Shown: positions 1-6,473 of the stretch, in pieces
Layout: every line of letters begins with the position of its first letter
How positions within the stretch are numbered: the stretch's first letter is position 1
Source of the DNA: Planctomycetota bacterium
GTDB lineage: Bacteria; Planctomycetota; Phycisphaerae; WQYP01; JAJZKY01
Assembly: GCA_021803885.1 (NCBI GenBank)
Contig: JAJZKY010000216.1
Location: 1 to 7,378, forward strand
Length of the DNA stretch: 7,378 nucleotides
Reading direction: 5' to 3'
The notes under the pieces: generated by a model
Databases searched by the model: none
What the model was told of the DNA's origin: nothing
The model's input: only the letters and a program-made list of their open reading frames with translations
Position numbers and translations under genes: made by a program

Positions 1-836
1 CGCTGCAACATCTGGGCGATTTCTCCGAAGCACTGACCGCCCCGGGGGCTTTGCCTCAATCCGAGGGGATTGCCTATCTGGCTATGCGGGTTCGCGCACT
101 GGACCCGCATTCCAAGGGGGATGGACTGCTGCTGCACCTGCAGGTAGGGCGTCAGGGTCCGATCTTGACCAATCGCACCAACGGCAATGTGTATGTCTAC
201 CGGATAACTGCCGTGAGTCCCGCTCATGATCCGGCAAGCCTGAATCAAGTGAAAACGAAGGTGCTTCGAGCCGCGCAACTTTACATGGCCTTCAAAGCCG
301 TGGAACGTCAGAGTGCAAAACTCGCCGCCATCGCCCCGACTGTCAGTCTGAAAAAATCGGCGGCTGCCGACGGGCTGCGGATCAAAAATTCGGGCGTGTT
401 TCGTCCCATGGAGCTTAATCCCGTGTATATGGGTATGGCCAATTCACCCGAAATGGCCGTGCCGTGGCGAATCAAAGGAATCTCTTTCCGCAGCCGAAAA
501 TTGGTAAATGCCGCTTTCAATCTTGCGTACGAAGCCCATCTGCACGGAGCAAAAAATACCTCGTATGCAACCCTGACGAAAGCGGATATCGCGGCGCTGG
601 CGGCGGGTGCTTATACAGGAGCGCATCATCCAGCCGCGACTGTCATCCTCCATCGCTATCTGACCATTGTGGTGATGCAACTCTGCAGCTTTGATGCGCT
701 AACGGCTGATGAATTAAAAAATGCTCGTGTTCTGGGCCGGGCGACGTTGGCCATGCTGATTGCTCAGGAGGGATATTTGCGGTGGTTTGAGTTTAAGCAG
801 ATCGCTGCGCGGATGGATTATCATGCTGCACATTGA
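1..836 (+). CDS. 3' part of unidentified gene; possible PpiD/SurA-like folding factor C-terminus
   Basis: The reading frame is open from the left edge (first full codon at 3) to the TGA at 834-836, so the gene begins outside the window; the TTG at 51 is only an in-frame codon and not a convincing start. About 277 residues are visible, with no membrane segment or cysteine cluster. A stretch reading VYVYRITAVSPAHDPASLNQ, followed by a Lys/Arg/Ala-rich helix and then GLRIKNSGVF, resembles what follows the rotamase domain in PpiD/SurA-type peptidyl-prolyl isomerases: a strand ending in a 'V.PAH.P' segment, a long helix, then a repeat of the fold. That resemblance is from memory of the family and is weak. 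The last 100 residues are Ala-rich and probably helical. It ends 109 bp before sdhC, which has its own promoter, so it is probably a separate transcription unit. That it is a real gene is likely; the function is uncertain. Confidence 0.7.
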   Translation, partial: LQHLGDFSEALTAPGALPQSEGIAYLAMRVRALDPHSKGDGLLLHLQVGRQGPILTNRTNGNVYVYRITAVSPAHDPASLNQVKTKVLRAAQLYMAFKAVERQSAKLAAIAPTVSLKKSAAADGLRIKNSGVFRPMELNPVYMGMANSPEMAVPWRIKGISFRSRKLVNAAFNLAYEAHLHGAKNTSYATLTKADIAALAAGAYTGAHHPAATVILHRYLTIVVMQLCSFDALTADELKNARVLGRATLAMLIAQEGYLRWFEFKQIAARMDYHAAH

Positions 837-866
837 GATATCCATCGACGCAACAGCGGATGCGTC

Positions 867-895
867 TTGATACCTTGGTTATTCACCTCTAGAAT
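867..895 (+). promoter_or_regulatory. sigma70-type promoter for the sdhCAB operon
   Basis: A -35 hexamer TTGATA (867-872) and a -10 hexamer TAGAAT (890-895) each match the bacterial housekeeping consensus at 5 of 6 positions and are separated by exactly 17 bp. Transcription would start near 902, giving a leader of about 44 nt before the sdhC GTG. It lies in the gap after the upstream gene's stop, where an operon promoter would be expected. This is seen by eye and has no experimental support. Confidence 0.6.
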
Positions 896-902
896 CCAAG
901 GT
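872..902 (+). repeat. 7-bp inverted repeat flanking the sdh -10 element
   Basis: ACCTTGG (872-878) and CCAAGGT (896-902) are perfect inverted copies separated by 17 bp. The spacer contains the -10 hexamer, and the right arm ends at the predicted transcription start. The placement suits an operator for a dimeric regulator, but arms this short can arise by chance. Confidence 0.35.
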
Positions 903-933
903 TGTTCGTGCGTCGGGCAAACGCCGATTTGAT

Positions 934-948
934 GGAGTTCAGATTGTG
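934..948 (+). promoter_or_regulatory. ribosome binding site deciding the GTG start of sdhC
   Basis: GGAG at 934-937 lies 8 nt before GTG 946-948. The protein from this GTG has a short polar N-terminus ahead of the conserved first transmembrane helix, with no in-frame ATG in between. Confidence 0.6.
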
Positions 949-1848
949 ACGACAGCTACGGAGGGTTCGGTTAGTAAAGGGTCTCCCGCAGGCGATTATT
1001 CATCGCGATCAGGTCAAGTTCATTTTTGGCTCAGACGTGTCCACTCTCTGGCGGGCCTGGCTTTTGGCGCATTCGTTGCATTTCACCTGACCGTCAATGC
1101 CACAACCCTGAGCCCCGTGACCTACCAGCAGGAAGTGAATGACATTCACGCTCTGGGGCCAAACCTGGCGTTTGTGGAATTTACTTTTATCTTTCTGCCG
1201 CTGCTTATTCACGTGCTTTATGGCCTTTATATCACCGGTCGCGGCGCGAAATGGAATGCGGTTCACTATAACTACGGCGGCAATTACCGCTATACGCTGC
1301 AGCGAATCAGTGGATTAGTCCTGCTGGTGTTCCTTGCCTATCACCTCGCCACGCTTCACCGCTGGGGATTGGCACTGGTTTACGATATTTCCCATTGGGC
1401 GGCTCTATCCAGTTTTCCGTGGTTCCATCTCAACTTCGCCTATAGCAGTACCGTCGATGCGATCAAAACTCCCTACAGCCACAATCCATGGTTCTGGGCT
1501 AATATCTTCTCAGATGTACTTTATCTGCTCGGTGTATGGGCGGCCGTTTATCATATGGCCAACGGATTATGGACGGCGGCCATCGCATGGGGCCTGACGG
1601 TTACGGCGAAGGCTCAGCGGCGGTGGGGTAACGTATGCGTCGCAGTCGGCATTATTTTCGGGATCATCGGAACAACGGCTTGGCTGGGTGTCACGGTGTT
1701 GGGTAAACCCAGTCCTGTGCCGAGCAGGCACTCCAGCATCGTGGTGGAGGCGGTACCTCACAGAACCCCCCAAGCCCGGCCGACGGATCTTAATCAGGGC
1801 GCCTACACTTATATACTAAGGGCACGCAACGCAAAAACAACGCTGTAA
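946..1848 (+). CDS. sdhC: succinate dehydrogenase cytochrome b558 subunit (type B, di-heme)
   Basis: This is the membrane anchor of succinate:quinone oxidoreductase; it binds heme b and passes electrons from SdhB to quinone, probably menaquinone. Five hydrophobic helices lie at roughly residues 32-54, 74-97, 117-138, 184-219 and 228-252. Compared with Bacillus subtilis SdhC, the four axial heme histidines correspond to H47 (AFHLTVN), H89 (LLIHVLYGLYI), H133 (AYHLATLH) and H203 (YHMANGLWTAAIAWG). This predicts two hemes and one fused anchor, in keeping with the absence of sdhD. At 300 residues it is much longer than the roughly 200-residue Bacillus protein. The extra length is a longer loop between helices 3 and 4 and a basic, Pro/Arg-rich tail (254-300) after the last helix. 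It is the first gene of the operon, 38 nt before sdhA. The family assignment is firm; the role of the tail is unknown. Confidence 0.93.
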   Translation: MTTATEGSVSKGSPAGDYSSRSGQVHFWLRRVHSLAGLAFGAFVAFHLTVNATTLSPVTYQQEVNDIHALGPNLAFVEFTFIFLPLLIHVLYGLYITGRGAKWNAVHYNYGGNYRYTLQRISGLVLLVFLAYHLATLHRWGLALVYDISHWAALSSFPWFHLNFAYSSTVDAIKTPYSHNPWFWANIFSDVLYLLGVWAAVYHMANGLWTAAIAWGLTVTAKAQRRWGNVCVAVGIIFGIIGTTAWLGVTVLGKPSPVPSRHSSIVVEAVPHRTPQARPTDLNQGAYTYILRARNAKTTL

Positions 1849-1874
1849 CCGGCGCTTTTTTGGCTCAAGCTGTT

Positions 1875-1889
1875 GGAGATATGCATATG
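1875..1889 (+). promoter_or_regulatory. ribosome binding site deciding the ATG 1887 start of sdhA
   Basis: GGAG at 1875-1878 sits 8 nt before ATG 1887 but only 2 nt before ATG 1881. The in-frame TTG at 1860 has no Shine-Dalgarno sequence. ATG 1887 is therefore preferred, and it gives MSHKRVIVVGGG, which begins directly with the FAD-binding strand. Confidence 0.65.
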
Positions 1890-3815
1890 TCGCATAAACG
1901 GGTGATAGTTGTCGGCGGCGGATTGGCCGGACTCTCCACCTCGATGAAACTTGCTGAAGAAGGCGTGGCCGTCGATTTATTCTCGCTGGTGCCGGTCAAA
2001 CGGTCTCACAGCGTCTGTGCACAGGGGGGAATCAACGCGTGCAATGATGTCGCCCGGCAGCAGGGATACAGCGAGTGGGAGCATTTTGACGAAACGGTCT
2101 TCGGCGGCGATTTTCTCGCCAATCAACCCCCCGTCCTTGAAATGGCGCGGATGGCTCCCGCCATTATCGACATGCTTGACCGCATGGGCGTGCCTTTCAG
2201 TCGCACCCCGGAAGGGAACCGCGACCTGAGGCTCTTCGGCGGCTCGCTCTATAAACGTACGTTCTACGCTGGCGCCACGACCGGCCAGCAGCTTCTCTAC
2301 GCCCTCGATGAGCAGGTGCGTCATCATGAGGTTCAGGGGCATATCACCAAATACGAATTTTGGGAATTTCTCGCTCCCGTGATCGATCCTGACGGCCGCT
2401 GCGTCGGTATTGTGGCTCAGGATATGCGCACCATGCAGATTCGTTCGTTCCGGGCGGACGCTGTAGTGATGGCGACCGGTGGCAACGGGCTGCTTTTCGG
2501 CCAGAGCACGATGAGCATCATCTGCACCGGTTCAGGTACGGCTCGGTGCTATCAGGCTGGAGCCAGGCTGGGCAATCCGGAGTTTGTGCAGGTGCACCCG
2601 ACCGCCATCCCCGGCGAGGATAAATGCCGCCTGATGAGCGAATCTGCTCGTGGCGAAGGGGGCCGTCTCTGGGTGCCCAAAAAACGCAACGATACCCGTC
2701 ATCCCAATGACATTCCAGAAGCTGAGCGGGATTACTTCCTTGAACGGCTCTATCCCAAATACAAAAACATCGTCCCCCGCGATATCGCTACGCGTGAAAT
2801 ATTCTATATCTGCGAACAGGGGTACGGGATCGGTGGCGGGCAGATGGTTTATCTGGATCTGACCGAAAAGGCCACCGGCATCCCCTACGAAACGCTCAAG
2901 CGCAAGCTGGGCGGAATATTGGAGATATATGAAAAATTCCGGGGCGTTGATCCTCTCATTGAGCCGATGAAAATCTATCCTGCCGTGCATTATTCCATGG
3001 GGGGGCTCTGGGTGGATTTCGCCCGGGATGACAAGACCGGCGGTCTGAAAAAAGCCGATCCCCGCAACCAGATGACCAACATCACCGGCCTTTATGCCGC
3101 CGGCGAGGCGGATTATCAGTATCATGGTGCCAATCGGCTTGGGGCCAATTCACTTCTTTCCTGCATATTCACCGGGCTTTTCATGGCGCCGGGAATCCGA
3201 AAGTTCATTGAATCCCGTCCGCCCGTCGCCGATCAGAGCCAGCAGCTTTACGATACTGCCGTGGAAAAACAGAAAGCGGCGCAGACACGGCTCTTGAACT
3301 CCAAAGGCTCGGACAATCCATATGTGCTCCATCGCGAACTCGGCAGGGCGATGAGCGACAATGTGACCATCATCCGCTGTAATTCCAAACTGCGGCAGAC
3401 TCTCGAACTCATTGAATCGCTGAAAGACCGCTTTCAGAATAATCTCGGTCTGCCCGACTCGGGACTTTGGAATAATCAGTCTCTAGCTTTTGCCCGAGCC
3501 TGTTGGGATATGATGCTGCTCAGCGAAGCCATCACCATGGCGGCACTGGCCCGGGATGAATCTCGCGGTTCGCATTTCAAAATTCCTGATGAACTCATGG
3601 AGCGGCACGATTTGCCTCTGGATCAGCGATCCCTGCCACGCGATGACGAGCACTGGCTTAAGACCACGCTTGTCTCCTATGTGGATGGCAAAGCGGTGCT
3701 TTCTTATGAACCCGTCGATGTATCACTGGTTGCTCCCAGGGCTCGCAATTATGGAAAGGTGACGGCTCCGGCTGCACCCGAAGGAACCAAGGAGCCCGTG
3801 GCAGCGGCCCACTGA
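1887..3815 (+). CDS. sdhA: succinate dehydrogenase/fumarate reductase flavoprotein subunit
   Basis: This is the catalytic subunit that oxidises succinate to fumarate (TCA cycle) with covalently bound FAD on the cytoplasmic face of the membrane. At 642 residues it has a typical length. The N-terminal dinucleotide fold is VIVVGGGLAGLS (6-17). The FAD-attachment histidine is H41 in RSHSVCAQGGINA. Active-site residues line up with E. coli SdhA: H237 in HPTAI (E. coli H242), R298 in RDIATRE (the catalytic R286), H368 in HYSMGG (H354) and R417 in GANRLGANSLL (R399). AAGEADYQYHGANRLGANSL is the usual flavin-site signature, and the helical C-terminal domain is complete. The wording around H41 and the WEHFDETVFGGDFLANQPP segment is of the Bacillus/type B kind. 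It lies between sdhC and sdhB in the usual C-A-B order. It appears intact, with no frameshift. Confidence 0.97.
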   Translation: MSHKRVIVVGGGLAGLSTSMKLAEEGVAVDLFSLVPVKRSHSVCAQGGINACNDVARQQGYSEWEHFDETVFGGDFLANQPPVLEMARMAPAIIDMLDRMGVPFSRTPEGNRDLRLFGGSLYKRTFYAGATTGQQLLYALDEQVRHHEVQGHITKYEFWEFLAPVIDPDGRCVGIVAQDMRTMQIRSFRADAVVMATGGNGLLFGQSTMSIICTGSGTARCYQAGARLGNPEFVQVHPTAIPGEDKCRLMSESARGEGGRLWVPKKRNDTRHPNDIPEAERDYFLERLYPKYKNIVPRDIATREIFYICEQGYGIGGGQMVYLDLTEKATGIPYETLKRKLGGILEIYEKFRGVDPLIEPMKIYPAVHYSMGGLWVDFARDDKTGGLKKADPRNQMTNITGLYAAGEADYQYHGANRLGANSLLSCIFTGLFMAPGIRKFIESRPPVADQSQQLYDTAVEKQKAAQTRLLNSKGSDNPYVLHRELGRAMSDNVTIIRCNSKLRQTLELIESLKDRFQNNLGLPDSGLWNNQSLAFARACWDMMLLSEAITMAALARDESRGSHFKIPDELMERHDLPLDQRSLPRDDEHWLKTTLVSYVDGKAVLSYEPVDVSLVAPRARNYGKVTAPAAPEGTKEPVAAAH

Positions 3816-3825
3816 ATCAGAATGT

Positions 3826-3841
3826 GAGAGGATGAACGATG
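3826..3841 (+). promoter_or_regulatory. ribosome binding site of sdhB
   Basis: GAGAGGA at 3826-3832 is 6 nt before ATG 3839 in the 23-nt gap after sdhA. An ATG at 3832 lies in another frame and overlaps the site. Confidence 0.6.
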
Positions 3842-4618
3842 ATCGCCCCGGCTGATACACCAAAAACCGTCAAACTCAATATCCTCCGGCAGGATACCCC
3901 GGATTCTCAACCCTACTGGCAGAATTTTGAGGTCCCCTGTTCCGAAAGCAGTAATGTGACCTCCCTGCTTCGGTCGATCTCCGCCAATCCGGTTACCGCT
4001 CAGGGCACGAAAGTGGCTCCGCCGGCGTACGAGGCGAGTTGTCTCGAAGAGGTCTGCGGCAGTTGCACGATGGTGATCAACGGCCGGGTGCGGCAGGCCT
4101 GCTCGACGCTCATTCGCAAGATTCAGGCCCAGAACCCCGGCGAACCCATCACCATTGAGCCCATGACCAAATTCCCAGTGATCCGGGATCTGGTGGTCGA
4201 CCGCTCCCGCATGTTTGAAAATCTCAAACGCATCAAAGCTTGGATACCCATTGACGGAACATTTAATCTCGGCCCCGGCCCCAAAATAACACCTGAAGAA
4301 CAGGAGATCATGTATCCCCTTTCCCGATGCATGACCTGCGGCTCGTGTCTTGAAGCATGCCCACAATTCACACGCGATAATGCCTTCGTCGGGGCGCAGA
4401 TATTCTCCATCGCCCGTTACTACAACATGCACCCCAACGGCCAGAGAGATAAAGACGCACGCATGGAGGTGTTGATGGGGGAGGGTGGGATTACTGATTG
4501 CGGCAACGCGCAGAATTGCGTCAAAGTGTGTCCGAAGGATATTCCGCTCACCGAGAGCATCGGTGTCATCGGACGAGCCGCGACCGTCTATTCCATCAAG
4601 AAGTTTTTTGGAAAATAA
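3839..4618 (+). CDS. sdhB: succinate dehydrogenase/fumarate reductase iron-sulfur subunit
   Basis: This is the electron-transfer subunit linking FAD in SdhA to heme and quinone in SdhC. All 11 cluster cysteines are visible. The [2Fe-2S] ligands are C68, C73, C76 and C88 (ASCLEEVCGSCTMVINGRVR, then QAC) in the N-terminal plant-ferredoxin-like domain. By alignment with E. coli SdhB, C164, C167, C170 and C231 bind [4Fe-4S], and C174, C221 and C227 bind [3Fe-4S] (RCMTCGSCLEACP and DCGNAQNCVKVCPKDIP). At 259 residues the protein has a normal length. It is the last recognisable gene of the operon, 23 nt after sdhA. No convincing hairpin terminator follows it, so transcripts may run into the next 400 bp. 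A long open frame on the opposite strand covers the whole gene but has no such conserved motifs. Confidence 0.97.
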   Translation: MIAPADTPKTVKLNILRQDTPDSQPYWQNFEVPCSESSNVTSLLRSISANPVTAQGTKVAPPAYEASCLEEVCGSCTMVINGRVRQACSTLIRKIQAQNPGEPITIEPMTKFPVIRDLVVDRSRMFENLKRIKAWIPIDGTFNLGPGPKITPEEQEIMYPLSRCMTCGSCLEACPQFTRDNAFVGAQIFSIARYYNMHPNGQRDKDARMEVLMGEGGITDCGNAQNCVKVCPKDIPLTESIGVIGRAATVYSIKKFFGK

Positions 4619-4659
4619 TCTCCGTCCCTGTCGCTGACCTTCGACGTTCCAGAGTCGGC

Positions 4660-5193
4660 ATGGATCTCCCTGAACTGGTAGCCTATCCTCGCTATCGTAC
4701 CATCGCCAATCTCTTCCGTTGCTCACCCGATGAAATACAGGCCATCAAGCTCGCCATCCGTCACAAACATGATCTCGCCTCCCTGGTATCGCTACGCGAG
4801 GGCGTCTCCCTCAAGCAGGGAACCTCCGTCGGGGTGATCTGGACGCTCTACGATCCGGCCCCGCAGCTGGGAGCCTGGTTCTCCATGTCATACATTAGAA
4901 ATACCATAGTACCGTCCGGAAAACCTTACGGCGCCCTGCAAAATTGCCAGCCCGAGGGCATGTGGCCGGTAGGCCCACCATCTTGCCGTCGCCCCGGCCG
5001 CACGAGTCGCGACCAGGGCATGACGAAGTTTTACGCGTTTGTCGGCTGCTTCCGTCGGCGTAGGACGAGCAGTGTGCCGACACCGGCAACACCCAGCAGG
5101 GCCAGGGAAGCCGGCTCAGGGGTGGCCGTTACGTTATCAATGGCCAAGCTGTCATTGGCAAACCCATTCTGCCAGACGGTGAACCAGATATAA
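4660..5193 (+). CDS. unrecognised ORF after sdhB; small gene or truncated remnant
   Basis: An ATG at 4660, 42 nt after the sdhB stop, opens a 177-codon frame that starts MDLPELVAYPRYRTIANLF. The first 76 codons (to 4887) look coding: by hand count 53 of 76 end in G or C, and the product is polar with a likely helical stretch at about residues 22-48. I do not recognise a family. At about 4888 the pattern breaks: only 6 of the next 15 codons end in G/C, rare-looking codons such as AGA and ATA appear, and both other frames soon hit stops. The last 163 bp lie antisense inside the PEP-CTERM gene and are Arg/Pro/Ser-rich shadow sequence. The Shine-Dalgarno is poor (AGAG at 4651-4654). Possible readings are a short real protein, the 5' part of a gene cut by a rearrangement near 4888, or chance. 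It accounts for most of the 412-bp gap between sdhB and the PEP-CTERM gene. Confidence 0.3.
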   Translation: MDLPELVAYPRYRTIANLFRCSPDEIQAIKLAIRHKHDLASLVSLREGVSLKQGTSVGVIWTLYDPAPQLGAWFSMSYIRNTIVPSGKPYGALQNCQPEGMWPVGPPSCRRPGRTSRDQGMTKFYAFVGCFRRRRTSSVPTPATPSRAREAGSGVAVTLSMAKLSLANPFCQTVNQI

Positions 5194-6023
5194 TCCGGGC
5201 CGCCGAGGTAAGCATTGGGCACACCCAATGTGGTACCCGTATTGGCCGGCGTCAGATCGAACAATTGCGGCGTTTCGCCGGAAAGCAATTTGCCGCTGTT
5301 GTCGTATACATCCAAGGCCTCTTGAACATATCCGTCGGTTCCTTTGGAGTATGTGATCGCAAAGGTATACCAGCCATCCTGCGTGATGGTGGTGATGGGA
5401 TGCTGGGCACTGTCAAGGCCGTTGATTTGAACTGTACCCTTTGTCGGAACATTAAATGCGAAATCATTCTCAGCGGTGCCGCCACTAGAACCGGTTGCGT
5501 ACCCGGCTCCGCCAAAGAGCGGCTGTCCGGCATAGCTGCCGGCGGCGGCGCTGGCGGCGGGAGCCATGTCAATCCAAAAGGCGGAGACGCTGGTATTGCT
5601 TGGTGGCGCCCAAGCCGAGGGTGCGACGTAAAGGCTAATGGACTGGGTGAACGCACCGGGATATACCTCGTCCGATGGTGCCGGAGCCGCAGGATAGCCG
5701 AAGGCACTGTAGCCCCCATTGCCGGAGAAGTTGTTGCTATAAGTGTTCTCCGCGTTTTGAATAACGGCGTAGTAGCTGCCCGAGGCTGCGTTGATCGCAC
5801 CGACAGGCGATGATGGGTCACCAGATTTGTACCGCGTGATCGAGGCGGCCCCTATTGAGGACGTTGTTTGCGTAAACCAGCCGCTGGTATCGGTTTCAAA
5901 TCCCTGAAAATAAGGAATGCTTGCCCGCACCTCCCGAGAATGGGCTCCCAATACCGTACACGCAGCCGCCATGGCTACCGCAAGCGCGATTTGTCCCTTT
6001 GAAGATGAATTGACACTCAGCAT
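5031..6023 (-). CDS. PEP-CTERM sorting domain protein, exported
   Basis: The 330-residue protein has an N-terminal signal sequence (K9, hydrophobic residues 12-26, candidate cleavage after A27 or after VRA at 32-34). It ends with a classic PEP-CTERM tail: Pro-Glu-Pro at 302-304, a hydrophobic helix (about 306-321) and the basic cluster RRRK (322-325). Known biology: such tails are recognised and removed by an exosortase, which sends the protein to the cell surface or extracellular matrix; no exosortase gene lies in this window. The mature part is rich in Gly, Ser, Ala, Tyr and Trp. It begins YFQGFETDTSGWF and includes GWYTFAITYSKGTDGY and FTVWQNGFANDSLAIDNV, which fit a LamG/concanavalin-like jelly-roll that might bind carbohydrate; this is inference. 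The start ATG at 6021-6023 has a strong ribosome binding site. The gene converges on sdhB and is divergent from the gene at 6910. Two other frames are also open here because of the GC-rich low-complexity coding. Confidence 0.9.
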   Translation of the reverse strand: MLSVNSSSKGQIALAVAMAAACTVLGAHSREVRASIPYFQGFETDTSGWFTQTTSSIGAASITRYKSGDPSSPVGAINAASGSYYAVIQNAENTYSNNFSGNGGYSAFGYPAAPAPSDEVYPGAFTQSISLYVAPSAWAPPSNTSVSAFWIDMAPAASAAAGSYAGQPLFGGAGYATGSSGGTAENDFAFNVPTKGTVQINGLDSAQHPITTITQDGWYTFAITYSKGTDGYVQEALDVYDNSGKLLSGETPQLFDLTPANTGTTLGVPNAYLGGPDYIWFTVWQNGFANDSLAIDNVTATPEPASLALLGVAGVGTLLVLRRRKQPTNA

Positions 6024-6036
6024 AATATGCTCCTCT
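6021..6036 (-). promoter_or_regulatory. ribosome binding site of the PEP-CTERM gene
   Basis: On the minus strand AGAGGAG is followed 7 nt later by the ATG (6023-6021), close to the ideal Shine-Dalgarno. This fixes the start and agrees with the signal peptide beginning there. Confidence 0.6.
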
Positions 6037-6078
6037 CGTCTTTTTCTTTTCCCGTTGCGCGGCCTTCAAAAATTTTTC

Positions 6079-6110
6079 GACCGCGGTCCCATCCCGCGAA
6101 CGCCGCGGGA
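6079..6110 (-). promoter_or_regulatory. GC-rich hairpin in the PEP-CTERM leader
   Basis: TCCCGCG (6092-6098) and CGCGGGA (6104-6110) form a perfect 7-bp stem with a 5-nt loop. Next to it is the 10-bp palindrome GACCGCGGTC (6079-6088), and then AAAAATTTTT (6068-6077). The cluster lies 45-87 bp upstream of the PEP-CTERM start and would be in its leader if transcription starts further out. The CCGCGG sequences could pair in more than one way. It is not a standard terminator, because the T-run does not directly follow the main stem. Confidence 0.35.
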
Positions 6111-6273
6111 CGAGCGCTTACGCATTTCCCAAGCCGGTTACGTATCCGAACCGAACGGGCGCAAGCAGTCAGCTCTTTTCGATGGACTTGCTCTATTCCA
6201 TAAACCCCCCTTTATTAGAACGGTTTAGATTTTCCCGACCCCTCGCTCGATCATCGTTTGCCTCATCTCGGGG

Positions 6274-6358
6274 CGCCTTCGCTCTATTTTCACTCGCGGT
6301 TCCCTGGTCCGTTGAATGCATTGGCAAAACCATCGCTCGCCCTCGCTATTCACCCGCG
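6274..6358. repeat. pair of imperfect direct repeats
   Basis: A 25-nt segment at 6274-6298 and a 21-nt segment at 6338-6358 share the pattern CGCC-Y-TCGCT-(CT)-ATT-(TT)-CAC-Y-CGCG. They differ by two substitutions and two 2-nt gaps. The copies start 64 bp apart in non-coding DNA. They may be a degenerate dispersed repeat or a protein-binding pair. Confidence 0.3.
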
Positions 6359-6439
6359 CCGGACATCCCACGCCAATCCGCACGGGCAACATTTTCGGCG
6401 GTTAAAACTCAGAAAGCAGTGCGTATGCTCGCCGTCTCC

Positions 6440-6473
6440 GTTTTGATGGATGTACACGGACATCCATCAAAAC
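6440..6473. repeat. perfect 14-bp inverted repeat with 6-nt loop
   Basis: GTTTTGATGGATGT (6440-6453) and ACATCCATCAAAAC (6460-6473) are exact reverse complements around the loop ACACGG. No T-run follows on either strand (the T's are on the 5' arm and the A's on the 3' arm), so it is not an ordinary terminator. It could be an operator, a dispersed palindromic element or the stem of a small RNA. It lies in the middle of the divergent gap, over 400 bp from both genes. Confidence 0.7.

Noticed and set aside
1789..1817. TATACT at 1812-1817 as a -10 for an internal sdhA promoter.
   Set aside because: No acceptable -35 hexamer lies at the right distance; the best match is 3 of 6.
1841..1861. T6 run (1856-1861) after a small stem at the end of sdhC, like a terminator.
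   Set aside because: The stem is at most 4-5 pairs with a bulge, and sdhA must be expressed with sdhC. It is too weak to call.
2532..3125. A 197-codon minus-strand frame inside sdhA.
   Set aside because: It is a shadow of sdhA, whose active-site motifs run through the same region.
3749..4726. A 325-codon open frame on the minus strand covering all of sdhB.
   Set aside because: The plus strand carries all cluster cysteines of SdhB. The antisense product has no recognisable domain and is explained by third-position G/C bias on the coding strand.
5527..5542. CCGGCA-TAGC-TGCCGG hairpin.
   Set aside because: It lies inside the Ala/Gly-rich part of the PEP-CTERM coding sequence, where GC-rich palindromes are expected.
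5252..5821. Long alternative frames on both strands inside the PEP-CTERM gene.
   Set aside because: The PEP-CTERM frame has a signal peptide, ribosome binding site and sorting tail. The others are low-complexity Arg/Pro/Gly frames.
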